Source: Halobacteriales archaeon (lineage in GTDB: Archaea > Halobacteriota > Halobacteria > Halorutilales > JAHENH01). From it: a stretch of 17,535 bases of DNA. Both the position numbers and the translations under genes were made by a program. This document shows positions 1 to 7,444 of this stretch, one piece after another. The notes beneath the pieces were generated by a model. That model ran no database searches. It was not told the origin of the DNA and saw nothing but the letters and a program-made list of their open reading frames with translations. The stretch is taken from positions 1-17,535 of the forward strand of contig JAHENH010000037.1 in the NCBI GenBank assembly GCA_018609935.1, in the 5' to 3' direction. Every line of letters starts with the position of its first letter. Positions within the stretch are counted from its first letter, which is position 1.

Positions 1-411
1 ATCATTGGTTTCTATTTTTTCTAACTTCCATAGAAGACCTAAAAGTAGAAACGAGAAAATGGACATAGCGATAGTGAGATGTAACATAGAAATAAGAAAA
101 GATTCATCCCCAGCTACTATGGACCCTAATATTATCTGGATAGGATATAAAACCAGTGATAGACCAATAATAGAACTAACTTTAAAGGATGAACTACGGT
201 TTTCCCAAAATGTAACTATCAATAGAGCTCCTATAATTAATGTAACTATTCTATGGCTTAAAGCAATAATAGACTCCAAGTTTTCAGGACTGCAAAGAGG
301 CCATGACGAACATACATTACCTCCTATAATTGATGTCGTAGCTCCTACTACGATTAAAATATAAACCCCTATTGTTGAAAAAGTAAGTAGGTTAACATCT
401 TTATCTGGCAT
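1..411 (-). CDS. Heme A synthase-like (CtaA/Cox15) N-terminal half, partial; possibly a fused CtaA-CtaB heme O synthase
   Basis: This minus-strand gene starts with ATG at 409-411 and runs off the left edge; 137 codons are visible with no stop. The protein is hydrophobic with about four membrane segments. It has a CtaA-type signature: GATTS and GG near residues 23-31, the pair C34/C40 in CSSWPLC, H53-R54 in ALSHR, QIILG near 92-96, and a second histidine H111 in MLHLTIA. In CtaA/Cox15 the paired histidines bind heme, and the enzyme converts heme O to heme A in the membrane. In haloarchaea a CtaA-like half is often fused in front of a UbiA-type CtaB (heme O synthase). The visible part cannot separate a free CtaA from that fusion. 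The oxidase subunit genes next door support a role in heme supply to the oxidase. Confidence is high for the family and lower for the exact gene. Confidence 0.85.
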   Translation of the reverse strand, partial: MPDKDVNLLTFSTIGVYILIVVGATTSIIGGNVCSSWPLCSPENLESIIALSHRIVTLIIGALLIVTFWENRSSSFKVSSIIGLSLVLYPIQIILGSIVAGDESFLISMLHLTIAMSIFSFLLLGLLWKLEKIETND

Positions 412-441
412 TTATCTAAACTATAGTAAGAAGTGGAATAA

Positions 442-503
442 ACCCATCGAAAATACAGTTTTTTATATTAATATTTAATTATTTACTGTATTTTCTAATG
501 GGT
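442..503. repeat. Interrupted inverted repeat around an AT-rich core at the heme-gene promoter
   Basis: The left arm (442-459) is ACCCAT, one unpaired base, then GAAAATACAGT. The right arm (485-503) is ACTGTATTTTC, two unpaired bases, then ATGGGT. The 6-bp and 11-bp stems are both perfect. The 25-base centre is almost pure A/T and, read on the minus strand, contains TATA-like sequence upstream of the ATG at 411. It could be an operator flanking the promoter, or a terminator or RNA hairpin between the DUF420 gene and the heme gene. The sequence does not decide between these. Confidence 0.6.
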
Positions 504-553
504 CATATAAAATATAGTAATATGGTGATTTAGAGATTTTTTAGAGATAGAAA

Positions 554-1165
554 TTAAATGAATGAAATGAAAAGCTCCGCTCCTTGAGAGATTTCTGTTG
601 GATATATATTAAGTATAATATATGTTATTATACCCAATATCAGGCTTAATATCCAAGCTGAAACAGCGATCCTTCCGATTTTTTTCTTTTGTGTATCAAC
701 TAGTTCCTTAGGTGTATGGGTTAAGCCTAAAACTAATGCATAAAGTACTACAGGAACTGAAATTATAGATAGCATCAAATGTATAGCTAGGATGGGTAAA
801 TAAATATATGATTTCACCCACTGTTGTCTTTCGGGTGGAAGTAACACTTTAGTCCCTCCTCCTCCTGTCTTAACTATATATAATATAAGAAAAATTAATA
901 TAAGCAAAAAACTAACAATCATCGCATTTTTATGCTTCTTTATATCTCTTTCTCTAATAAAATACCATCCTAATCCTAAAATTACTACAGTAATAGTATT
1001 TATTATAGCTATTATATCCGAGAGTAAATTAACGTCAGTTGGACTTAACTTAGGAAAAATATTTGAAAGGGAAAAAATAGCTACAAATAATATAGTATAT
1101 CCTATAACTGATAGAATACTAACAAAATACTTAGGTTTATTTTTGATTTTTGTCTTAACTTTCAT
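554..1165 (-). CDS. DUF420 / CtaM-like membrane protein for oxidase biogenesis
   Basis: This 203-residue protein has about five hydrophobic segments: roughly 15-35, 48-70, 81-98, 118-146 and 165-187. The pattern matches the DUF420 family (YozB/CtaM). It has the conserved charged turn RERDIKKHKN with H78 in the loop before the third helix, the stretch YIYLPILAIHL with H129 in the fourth, and a closing helix after KKKIGRIA. Bacterial members of the family are needed to make active aa3-type oxidase. In haloarchaea the family often sits beside cox genes, as here. The gene lies upstream of and codirectional with the heme-synthesis gene, and is divergent from subunit II. A TTTATAAA box centred about 24 bases upstream of the ATG suggests a leaderless transcript. 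Its exact biochemical role is not known from the sequence. Confidence 0.82.
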   Translation of the reverse strand: MKVKTKIKNKPKYFVSILSVIGYTILFVAIFSLSNIFPKLSPTDVNLLSDIIAIINTITVVILGLGWYFIRERDIKKHKNAMIVSFLLILIFLILYIVKTGGGGTKVLLPPERQQWVKSYIYLPILAIHLMLSIISVPVVLYALVLGLTHTPKELVDTQKKKIGRIAVSAWILSLILGIITYIILNIYPTEISQGAELFISFI

Positions 1166-1261
1166 ATATTAACAATAGTGGTTATTTATAAAGAAAGATA
1201 TTTTGTTTAAAAAAAAACGTTAACAGAAAGTAATATTAAACTTGGAGTTTGAATTTTTATC
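1166..1261. promoter_or_regulatory. Divergent promoter region between the DUF420 gene and oxidase subunit II
   Basis: This 96-bp gap separates two divergent starts. On the minus strand TTTATAAA (about 1186-1193) lies about 24 bases from the ATG at 1165. On the plus strand TAATATTAAA (1231-1240) lies about 25 bases before the ATG at 1262. Both spacings fit archaeal TATA boxes driving leaderless mRNAs. No Shine-Dalgarno sequence is seen at either start. Confidence 0.6.
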
Positions 1262-1957
1262 ATGAAGCCGATTGTGCCGTTGCATGCCCTTGGTGAAGCG
1301 GCAAGGACTACAGTAGAAGCATTCAGTAATATATTTATTATATTTTTGGTATTGGGGGTACTAGTAGGTATAGTAGTTATAGGATATACATTTTATAATA
1401 TATTGAAGAACAGAGAATCTAACAGTAAAAATAAAATAGATGAACCAGTATTAGGTAAACTTCCATCCAAGTCTGATGGTGGAAGGAAACTATTTTATTC
1501 GTTTGGAATAAGTGCAATAATTGTTGTTACATTAGTTGCATGGGCATATGGTACATTAATATATTTTGAACAGGGTCCTTCATCTGAACAAATTCAGGAA
1601 AGTCAATATGGTGATTTTACTGTTAATGTAACTGGGTTTCAGTGGGGTTGGAGATTTGAATATCCTAATGGATATTCTACTACTGGAGAGCTAAGAATTC
1701 CTAAAAACGAGCTTGTAGATCTACGTGTGACATCATCGGATGTATTTCACAATTTTGGTATTCCGGAATGGAGAGTAAAAACTGATGCTATTCCGGGTGA
1801 AATATCTGAGGCTTGGTTTACCCCTACTCAAACAGGAACATATACAGCTAGGTGTTATGAGATGTGTGGTGCTGGACATTCATACATGACAGCGGATATA
1901 ATTGTTATGGAAAGAAATAAATTTCAAAACTGGTATTCAAATGTATCAACTAACTAA
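1262..1957 (+). CDS. coxB: Cytochrome c oxidase subunit II (CuA protein)
   Basis: This 231-residue protein has two membrane helices (about 22-48 and 78-101) followed by an external cupredoxin domain (about 115-218). All CuA ligands are visible: H163, then C198, E200, C202, H206 and M209 in CYEMCGAGHSYM. The aromatic patch FQWGWRFEY (126-134), used for electron entry, is also present. It accepts electrons from cytochrome c or a small copper protein and passes them to subunit I. An intact CuA site argues against a quinol oxidase. No lipoprotein signal is apparent. It is the first gene of the oxidase set, followed 46 bp later by subunit I. Confidence 0.96.
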   Translation: MKPIVPLHALGEAARTTVEAFSNIFIIFLVLGVLVGIVVIGYTFYNILKNRESNSKNKIDEPVLGKLPSKSDGGRKLFYSFGISAIIVVTLVAWAYGTLIYFEQGPSSEQIQESQYGDFTVNVTGFQWGWRFEYPNGYSTTGELRIPKNELVDLRVTSSDVFHNFGIPEWRVKTDAIPGEISEAWFTPTQTGTYTARCYEMCGAGHSYMTADIIVMERNKFQNWYSNVSTN

Positions 1958-2003
1958 ATTGGAAAATAAAATAAACCTAATAGCCATAAAATAAATTAGA
2001 AAT

Positions 2004-3710
2004 ATGTCGGGGGGAAATACAGAAACAGAAGAAGGTTTTTGGACTAAAATGCAAAAAAAGAGAAAGAAGGGAAAAGACCATGGAGAATTACCTCCTAAGT
2101 CATCTATAAAGCGTTGGTTAGTTACAACAAACCATAAGGATGTAGGTATTCTTTATATTCTTACTTCTCTTTTCTTTTTGATTTTTGGTGGTATGTTGGC
2201 TTTGTTGATTAGGCTACAGTTATGGACTCCGGGATCAGCGCCTTTATCTTCTTTTTCATTTAACCAAGCTGTAACAGGGCATGGACTTCTTATGGTTTTC
2301 TTTTTTATAACTCCTTTAGCAACAGGATTTGCTAATTATGTCTTTCCATTACAAATTGGTGCTAAGGATCTTGCATTTCCTAGATTAAATGCATTAAGTT
2401 ACTGGTTGTATCTTTTTTCAGGATTATTGTTCGCAGTTTCTTTCTTCCAAGGAGGTACATTTGACACTGGTTGGACTATGTATGCTCCGATGACTATACC
2501 AATGTTCACACCACAGGTTGGAGGTACAACTACAATTCTTGCGTTAACTCTTTTCTCGGTTTCAGTAACTATTGGTTCAGTGAACTTCTTAACTACTGCA
2601 CATAGATTGAAGGCAGAGGGTATGAGGATACGGGATATGCCTTTCTATAGTTGGACTTGGTATATTACTGCTTGGATGATGCTTTTCGCATTTGCTGCGT
2701 TATTGGCAGCTCTAATACTTTTAACAGCTGATAGAATACTTTTAACTAATTATTATACATCTGAAGTAGGAGCTTTACTTTGGGATCATCTATTCTGGTT
2801 TTTCGGACATCCTGAAGTCTATATAGTTTTCTTTCCAGGATTAGGTATTATCGCAGAAACATTTCAAACATTTTCTAAGAAAAGAATAGTTGGTAGAAAA
2901 TGGTTTATGATAGCTACTGTTGTAGTTGCCTTCCTTAGTTTCTTTGTATGGATGCACCATATGTTTCTTACAAGTATAAACCTAGAAATTAAGACACTCT
3001 TTATGGCTACCACAATAGCTATATCATTACCTTTTGACCTCATTACATTTGCATTAATATATACATTAGCAAAAGGAAAAATACAATTTACGACACCATT
3101 TCTGTTTTCACTTGGAGCATTAATTGTATTTATTATTGGTGGTATCACTGGTGTTTTCCTAGGTGCTGTAGCACTTGATTATCAATTTAGAGGAACATAC
3201 TGGGTTGTTGGACATTTCCACTATGTCATGGTTTCAGCTGCAACTGCTTTAATAGCAGGACTATTTTATTGGTTTCCTAAAATAACTGGAAAAATGTACA
3301 ATGAAACCCTTGGAAAAATCACATTTGGGTTATATTTTGTAGGTTTTAATCTTCTTTATTTCCCAATGCATATTTATTGGGAAGTTCCGAGACGTGTCTT
3401 TGAATATGCACCTAAATATATACCATGGATGCAAATCTCAACAGTAGGCGGATTCTTACTTGGATTTTCTGTTTTATTAGTATTTCTGAATTTACTATAC
3501 AGCTTAAGGTTAGGCGAAGATGCCGGAGAAGATCCGTGGAAAGGCTACACAACAGAATGGGCAATATCTTCACCTCCTACCCTAGAAAACTATCCAGGAA
3601 CACCTTCATTTAAAGGAGGTAGTTTGAACTTTTTAGAGACTGAAGGAGGAAAACCTGAAACAGACGGTGGAGATAAAAATAAAAAGAATATACAAAAAAA
3701 CGATGGTTAA
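2004..3710 (+). CDS. coxA: Cytochrome c oxidase subunit I, A1-type heme-copper oxidase
   Basis: This 568-residue protein has about twelve membrane helices between residues 46 and 505, plus hydrophilic ends. It holds heme a, heme a3 and CuB and reduces O2 to water while moving protons. Visible ligands are H93 (heme a), H269, H318 and H319 (CuB), H404 (heme a3) and H406 (heme a). GHPEVY (268-273) carries E271 and the cross-linking Y273, typical of the A1 group. D-channel residues N111, D122 and N129 are present. By ungapped alignment from the FTTP motif, the usual K-channel lysine position holds I347 (in SLPFDLITF). The lysine-rich N-terminal 36 residues and the Gly/Asp/Lys-rich tail extend beyond the catalytic core. 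The start follows subunit II closely, so the two are probably cotranscribed. Confidence 0.97.
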   Translation: MSGGNTETEEGFWTKMQKKRKKGKDHGELPPKSSIKRWLVTTNHKDVGILYILTSLFFLIFGGMLALLIRLQLWTPGSAPLSSFSFNQAVTGHGLLMVFFFITPLATGFANYVFPLQIGAKDLAFPRLNALSYWLYLFSGLLFAVSFFQGGTFDTGWTMYAPMTIPMFTPQVGGTTTILALTLFSVSVTIGSVNFLTTAHRLKAEGMRIRDMPFYSWTWYITAWMMLFAFAALLAALILLTADRILLTNYYTSEVGALLWDHLFWFFGHPEVYIVFFPGLGIIAETFQTFSKKRIVGRKWFMIATVVVAFLSFFVWMHHMFLTSINLEIKTLFMATTIAISLPFDLITFALIYTLAKGKIQFTTPFLFSLGALIVFIIGGITGVFLGAVALDYQFRGTYWVVGHFHYVMVSAATALIAGLFYWFPKITGKMYNETLGKITFGLYFVGFNLLYFPMHIYWEVPRRVFEYAPKYIPWMQISTVGGFLLGFSVLLVFLNLLYSLRLGEDAGEDPWKGYTTEWAISSPPTLENYPGTPSFKGGSLNFLETEGGKPETDGGDKNKKNIQKNDG

Positions 3711-3871
3711 TAGATTTTTAGAAGTTTCGTAGATATTTTTATAAATTTTTTATATTTTTAATATAAGACTTAATTTATTTGATGGAATATCGATATTTAT
3801 TTTTATATTTTAGTTTATATTTGTTAAGCAAAAATCGAAAGGTGAAAAAATAGTGGTATTGTTTCTATAAT
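3711..3871 (+). promoter_or_regulatory. Gap between oxidase subunits I and III with T-rich and TATA-like sequence
   Basis: These 161 bp contain T-rich runs soon after the subunit I stop, which could end transcription. Several TATA-like stretches follow (for example TTTATATTTG near 3813). A perfect 12-bp palindrome, AATATCGATATT, lies at 3786-3797. An AAGGTGA element (3839-3845) resembles a Shine-Dalgarno but is about 26 bases from the ATG at 3872, which is too far for normal use. Subunit III may therefore have its own promoter. Confidence 0.4.
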
Positions 3872-4642
3872 ATGGAAGAACGTCAACATGAAAGTCATAC
3901 TAGTCCCTGGCCTGTGGTTATAGGGATCTCGATTTTTGTTTTACTTATAGGCTTGTCAGGAATAAGGGAAGGAGGATTGTATTTTACAATAACTATTATT
4001 GGATTTATAGGTAGTATTCTGTCCTTTTTAGGGCTTGGAATGGAAAAATTCTCTGCACCTGAACCTGATGTGGGTGAAAGATGGCCGTTTGAGGGGGTTG
4101 AAAAAGAAAAGTTGGGTGTTTGGATATTTTTAGCTTCAGACATAGTGCTTTTTGGTGCTTTTATAGGATCGTATTTGTTTATAAGAATTGGAAGTGGGTG
4201 GACTGAGTGGGACGTTATAGTTGAGGATCCTTTACTAGGTTTACTTAATACATATTTTCTTTTAACTAGTAGTTTCGCTGTAGTGTTAGCGCTAGTTGCA
4301 GCAGAAATAAAGAGTAAAAAGGGAGTTATAGCTAGCTTGCTGGGTACACTAGTTTTAGGAATTGCCTTTTTGATAAATAAAGGCTTAGAGTGGGATCACT
4401 TATTTCATCAAGGGCATACGTTTTCAAGTAGTGTAGAAGCATCTACTTTTTATATTACAACTGGACTTCATGGTGCACATGTTATTGGAGGATTAGCTAT
4501 ACTTTTATTTCTTCTAGCTAGATCTTATAAAGGCACTTATTTAGGAGAAGAGGAAAGTAGACCTATAGAATATTTTGGTCTTTATTGGCACTTTGTGGAT
4601 ATAGTATGGATATTTTTATTTCCCCTCTTTTACTTAATATAA
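3872..4642 (+). CDS. coxC: Cytochrome c oxidase subunit III
   Basis: This 256-residue protein has seven predicted membrane helices. Two lie near the N-terminus (about 12-28 and 34-55) and five follow. Family motifs are clear: KEKLGVWIFLASDIVLFGAF at about 79-98, the second-half HGAHVIGG at about 199-206, and YWHFVDIVWIFLFP near the C-terminus. It is an integral partner of subunit I and helps keep proton uptake and catalysis stable. The upstream stop codon in the same frame and the lack of another ATG support this start. Subunit IV follows 12 bp downstream, so the two are cotranscribed. Confidence 0.95.
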   Translation: MEERQHESHTSPWPVVIGISIFVLLIGLSGIREGGLYFTITIIGFIGSILSFLGLGMEKFSAPEPDVGERWPFEGVEKEKLGVWIFLASDIVLFGAFIGSYLFIRIGSGWTEWDVIVEDPLLGLLNTYFLLTSSFAVVLALVAAEIKSKKGVIASLLGTLVLGIAFLINKGLEWDHLFHQGHTFSSSVEASTFYITTGLHGAHVIGGLAILLFLLARSYKGTYLGEEESRPIEYFGLYWHFVDIVWIFLFPLFYLI

Positions 4643-4654
4643 GGTGAATAAAAA

Positions 4655-4915
4655 ATGCCAACATTAAGAATTTATACCCTTATATATGTGGTCTTGTTTA
4701 TATTAGCTACTGTACAGCTAATCTTTGAGAGACTTGGTTTTTCTTATATAGTAGCAACAGCTGGGATGATGGTTGTATCAACTGCAAAAGCTGTATTAGT
4801 AGCAGGATACTATCAACACTTAAAATATGAACCTAGATCTATAATATATCTATATCTATTTGGACTTGTGACAGCAATGTTTTTAACAGCTGCTGCAGCA
4901 TATTCAATACTGTAA
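4655..4915 (+). CDS. Prokaryotic-type cytochrome c oxidase subunit IV
   Basis: This small protein of 86 residues has three membrane helices (about 5-22, 31-52 and 62-85). It matches the prokaryotic oxidase subunit IV family (COX4_pro/CyoD type), with the characteristic ATAGMMVVSTAKAVLVAGYY and HLKYEPR stretches. It probably stabilises the subunit I-III assembly and has no catalytic residues of its own. AAGGTGA (4641-4647), seven bases before the ATG, is a good Shine-Dalgarno. This fits translation of an internal gene, unlike the leaderless first gene of the set. It overlaps nothing and ends the oxidase run. Confidence 0.88.
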   Translation: MPTLRIYTLIYVVLFILATVQLIFERLGFSYIVATAGMMVVSTAKAVLVAGYYQHLKYEPRSIIYLYLFGLVTAMFLTAAAAYSIL

Positions 4916-5090
4916 TTAAAGTTTATATAAGGTAATTTCTGGCAGTTTATTTTTACTTATTTAATTTATTTCTTTGTATCATTTTTAAGTAATTAAGTAA
5001 TTACTAATCAATTTATCTGAGCTTTGTAAAATAATAGAAAATGGAGACGTTTCGCAAATCTTATTTCTTTATGGTTTTCTAAAAGCTTTA
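4916..5090 (+). promoter_or_regulatory. Gap between the oxidase genes and the ribosomal operon
   Basis: These 175 bp hold TTTATATAA (about 4922-4930) just after the subunit IV stop and T-rich stretches (about 4942-4985) that could terminate oxidase transcription. A repeated AGTAATTA pair ends in a 10-bp palindrome, AGTAATTACT (about 4996-5005). A 13-codon open frame begins at the ATG at 5041 and ends just before L29; nothing shows that it is translated. The promoter for L29 should lie here, but no single TATA box stands out at the usual distance. Confidence 0.4.
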
Positions 5091-5273
5091 ATGGCAATAT
5101 TAAGGACTGAAGAAATTAGAGATATGACAGAGGATGAGTTAGAGGAGGAATTAAAAAATTTGGAATCAGAACTTATGAGGATGAAAGCTACTGGAAACCC
5201 AGAAAATCCTGGTAGAATACGAGAAATAAAAAGAACAATAGCTAGAGTAAAAACTATACAAAATGAATCCTAG
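5091..5273 (+). CDS. rpl29: 50S ribosomal protein L29 (uL29)
   Basis: This 60-residue helical protein of the large subunit sits near the peptide exit site. It shows the L29 layout: [20 protein letters not shown] followed by [21 protein letters not shown]. The PENPGRI...KRTIARIKT ending is typical of haloarchaeal L29. It opens the ribosomal run in this window. In most euryarchaea S3 stands immediately upstream, but here the neighbour is the oxidase locus. Its last 11 bases overlap the start of the RNase P gene, so the two should be translationally coupled. Confidence 0.95.
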   Translation: MAILRTEEIRDMTEDELEEELKNLESELMRMKATGNPENPGRIREIKRTIARVKTIQNES

Positions 5274-5562
5274 TTGTTTTTCTATAACCCCAGAAAATTT
5301 TTTAAAACATGAATTTATCGGGCTAGACTGCAGTGTATATAGCTCAAATGATCCAAATAAGGAAGGTATTGAAGGACGAGTTGTTTGGGAAACTAAAAAT
5401 ATGTTATATATAGAGGATGATGGAGAAACTAAAAAATTACTTAAAAATGAATCAGTATTTGAATTTAGTCTTTCTAGTAATGATATTGTTAGGATAAAGG
5501 GAGAACTAATAAATAAACAACCCGAAGATAGAGTAAAGGAAAAAGTATTGAATATAAATTAA
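5263..5562 (+). CDS. rnp1: Ribonuclease P protein component 1 (Rpp29/Pop4 family)
   Basis: This 99-residue protein has the compact beta-barrel pattern of archaeal Rpp29. [17 protein letters not shown] comes first, then [36 protein letters not shown], and it ends in [12 protein letters not shown]. Rpp29 is a protein cofactor of the RNase P ribozyme that trims the 5' ends of pre-tRNAs. The position between L29 and S17 is the usual euryarchaeal one. The ATG at 5263 lies inside the end of L29, and the frame has no better start downstream. No SUI1 gene intervenes, unlike in some other euryarchaea. Confidence 0.93.
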   Translation: MNPSCFSITPENFLKHEFIGLDCSVYSSNDPNKEGIEGRVVWETKNMLYIEDDGETKKLLKNESVFEFSLSSNDIVRIKGELINKQPEDRVKEKVLNIN

Positions 5563-5568
5563 AATAAT

Positions 5569-5889
5569 ATGTCTATTGAAATAGGATATGATGTTTCTGT
5601 CCCTGAAGAGGAATGTAATGATGAAAATTGTCCATTTCATGGAAAATTAAAATTACGAGGTAGATCCCTAGAAGGAGAAGTTGCAAGTGATTCCATGGAA
5701 AAAACTGTAATTGTTGAAAGACAATACGAAGTTGAAGTACCTAAATATGAAAGAAAAGAGAGGAGAAAATCAAGGGTACCAACACATCTTCCTCCATGTT
5801 TAGATGCGGAAAAGGGGGACAAGGTAAAAATTGCTGAATGTAGGCCACTAAGTAAAACTAAGAGTTTTACAGTGATTGAAGTTGAATAA
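5569..5889 (+). CDS. rps17: 30S ribosomal protein S17 (uS17)
   Basis: This 106-residue small-subunit protein binds 16S rRNA in early assembly. Its N-terminus has CNDENCPFHGKLKLRG, the archaeal form of S17. The core GEVASDSMEKTVIVERQYEVEVPKYERKERRKSRVPTH and the closing KVKIAECRPLSKTKSFTVIEV are clear OB-fold S17 motifs. The length is normal for archaea. The start is six bases after the rnp1 stop. A 62-bp gap before L14 contains A/T-rich, TATA-like sequence (TTTTTATATG near 5921). Confidence 0.96.
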   Translation: MSIEIGYDVSVPEEECNDENCPFHGKLKLRGRSLEGEVASDSMEKTVIVERQYEVEVPKYERKERRKSRVPTHLPPCLDAEKGDKVKIAECRPLSKTKSFTVIEVE

Positions 5890-5951
5890 ATATTAAAATC
5901 AATGAACAAATATATAGCTTTTTTATATGTACTTCTAAGTAAAAATTAAAA

Positions 5952-6350
5952 ATGAAAGCAATCAATGCAAATATAACTAGAGGACTCCCTAGAGGAGCAA
6001 GTCTTGTATGTGCTGATAATAGTGGTGCTAAAAGATTAGAGTTAATCAATGTTAAAGAACATCAAGGGACCCGTAGGAGGCTACCTAGTGCTGGTGTTGG
6101 TGATATAGTTATAGTTAGTGTGAAAGAAGGTGATTTAGAACTTCGTAAACAAACCTTTGAAGCAGTAATAATTAGACAGAAAAAAGAATTTAGACGTCCT
6201 AACGGAGTAAGAGTCAAGTTTGAAGATAACGCAGCTATATTGATTGATGATAACCAAGAGCCACGAGGTAGTGAGATTAGAGGACCTATAGCACGTGAAG
6301 TAGCTGATAGGTTTGGTGCTATAGGAGGTATGGCGAAGATAGTAGCTTGA
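5952..6350 (+). CDS. rpl14: 50S ribosomal protein L14 (uL14)
   Basis: This 132-residue protein shows the L14 signatures GASLVCADNSGAKRLELINV near residues 15-34, FRRPNGVRVKFEDNAAILID and the C-terminal GPIAREVADRFGAIGGMAKIVA. It lies at the subunit interface beside the factor-binding region of the large subunit. Full archaeal length with the normal start. It follows S17 after a short gap that may hold an internal promoter and precedes L24 by 43 bp, in the standard spc order. Confidence 0.97.
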   Translation: MKAINANITRGLPRGASLVCADNSGAKRLELINVKEHQGTRRRLPSAGVGDIVIVSVKEGDLELRKQTFEAVIIRQKKEFRRPNGVRVKFEDNAAILIDDNQEPRGSEIRGPIAREVADRFGAIGGMAKIVA

Positions 6351-6393
6351 AAAACGAAAACGGCTTAGAGCTAAAATTCTAAAAGATATTAAA

Positions 6394-6744
6394 ATGAAAA
6401 GTAAAAAACCAAGGAAACAGAGAAAGAGAAAGGAAAAAGCTGCTTTACATAAAAGACATAAGATGGTTAAAGCAACTTTGAGTGAGGAACTTAGAGAGGA
6501 ATATGATACACGTAGTGCTAGAGTTGCACAAGGAGATGAAGTGGAAATAATGAGAGGTGATTGGGCTGGTGAAACAGGTACTGTAGATGATGTGGATTTA
6601 CGAGATGCAAAAGTACGAGTAGATGAAATAACTATTGAAAGAAATGATGGTGAAGAAGTTTTAAAACCATTAGATGCTTCAAACTTACGTATTACAAATC
6701 TAAACCTTGAAGATAGTGAAAGAGAAAACAGAATAAAAAGATAA
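6394..6744 (+). CDS. rpl24: 50S ribosomal protein L24 (uL24)
   Basis: This 116-residue protein begins with a basic tail (KSKKPRKQRKRKEKAALHKRHKM). A KOW domain follows, with VAQGDEVEIMRGDWAGETGTVDDVDLRDAKVRVDEI at about 45-80. L24 helps start assembly of the large subunit and lines the tunnel exit. The archaeal-type ending EVLKPLDASNLRITNLNLED is present. One base separates its stop from the S4e start, so the two genes are tightly coupled. Confidence 0.95.
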   Translation: MKSKKPRKQRKRKEKAALHKRHKMVKATLSEELREEYDTRSARVAQGDEVEIMRGDWAGETGTVDDVDLRDAKVRVDEITIERNDGEEVLKPLDASNLRITNLNLEDSERENRIKR

Positions 6745-6745
6745 T

Positions 6746-7444
6746 ATGCATCGTAAAAGACTTTCCGCCCCAAAAACATGGAAAATAAAGAGAAAAGAAG
6801 AACCGTGGTCAGTCTCTTCTAGATCAGGACCTCACAGTTCAAATTCTGTACCTCTTGTAGTTTTCATTAGAGATATTCTAGAATATGCCCATAGCGAAGA
6901 CGAAGTAAAATATATTTTAAGAAATAGCGAAATAAAAATTAATGGAAGAAGAGTAAAAGACCATAGAATCCCTCTAGGTGTATTTGATATACTTTCATTC
7001 CCTAGTTTAGATGAATATTATAGAGTTTTTCCTGAAGGAAAAAAACTTTCTTTAGTTAAAATAGAAGAAGAAGCTGCTAATGATAGATTAGTCCGTATAG
7101 AAGATAAAAAATATCTAAAAGATGGGATACAGCTCAATCTACATGATGGAAGTAATTTATTAGTTGATGAAGATGAATATATAACTGGAAGTTCACTAGT
7201 TCTTGATCTAGAAACAAACGATATAATAGAACATTTCCCCCTTGAGGAGGATAGCATTGTTACATCTACTGACGGAAAACATGCTGGTGAGCTTGGTAGA
7301 CTAGTGGAAATACATGCTGTTGAAGGATCTAATCCTAATCTTGTATCAATAGAAAGAGAAGACGGTTCGATAATAGAAACATTAAAAGAATACGTTTTTG
7401 TAATTGGTGAAGATACTGAAAGTTTACAAGAACAAGAAGCATGA
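6746..7444 (+). CDS. rps4e: 30S ribosomal protein S4e (eS4)
   Basis: This 232-residue archaeal/eukaryotic-type small-subunit protein has no bacterial counterpart at this locus. It opens with the basic MHRKRLSAPKTWKIKRKEEPW. An S4-like RNA-binding segment follows (about 37-75, with VKYILRNSEIKINGRRVKDHRIPLGVFDILSF), then the central S4e domain (about 90-165). A C-terminal KOW-like part (about 170-225) contains GKHAGELGRLVEIHAV. Length and order are normal. Its stop overlaps the L5 start by four bases (ATGA). Confidence 0.96.
   Translation: MHRKRLSAPKTWKIKRKEEPWSVSSRSGPHSSNSVPLVVFIRDILEYAHSEDEVKYILRNSEIKINGRRVKDHRIPLGVFDILSFPSLDEYYRVFPEGKKLSLVKIEEEAANDRLVRIEDKKYLKDGIQLNLHDGSNLLVDEDEYITGSSLVLDLETNDIIEHFPLEEDSIVTSTDGKHAGELGRLVEIHAVEGSNPNLVSIEREDGSIIETLKEYVFVIGEDTESLQEQEA

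Noticed and set aside
5..364. A 119-codon plus-strand open frame at the left edge
   Set aside because: The minus strand here encodes a clear CtaA-type membrane protein, and the plus frame is its shadow with no family features.
5041..5082. A 13-codon open frame before L29 as a leader peptide
   Set aside because: It has no ribosome binding site, repeated regulatory codons or hairpins nearby, and chance occurrence is likely in A/T-rich DNA.
6135..6779. Long minus-strand open frames opposite ribosomal genes (also near 7018, 9293 and 8713)
   Set aside because: They lie opposite well-identified ribosomal protein genes and show low-complexity Ser/Phe/Leu content typical of antisense shadows.
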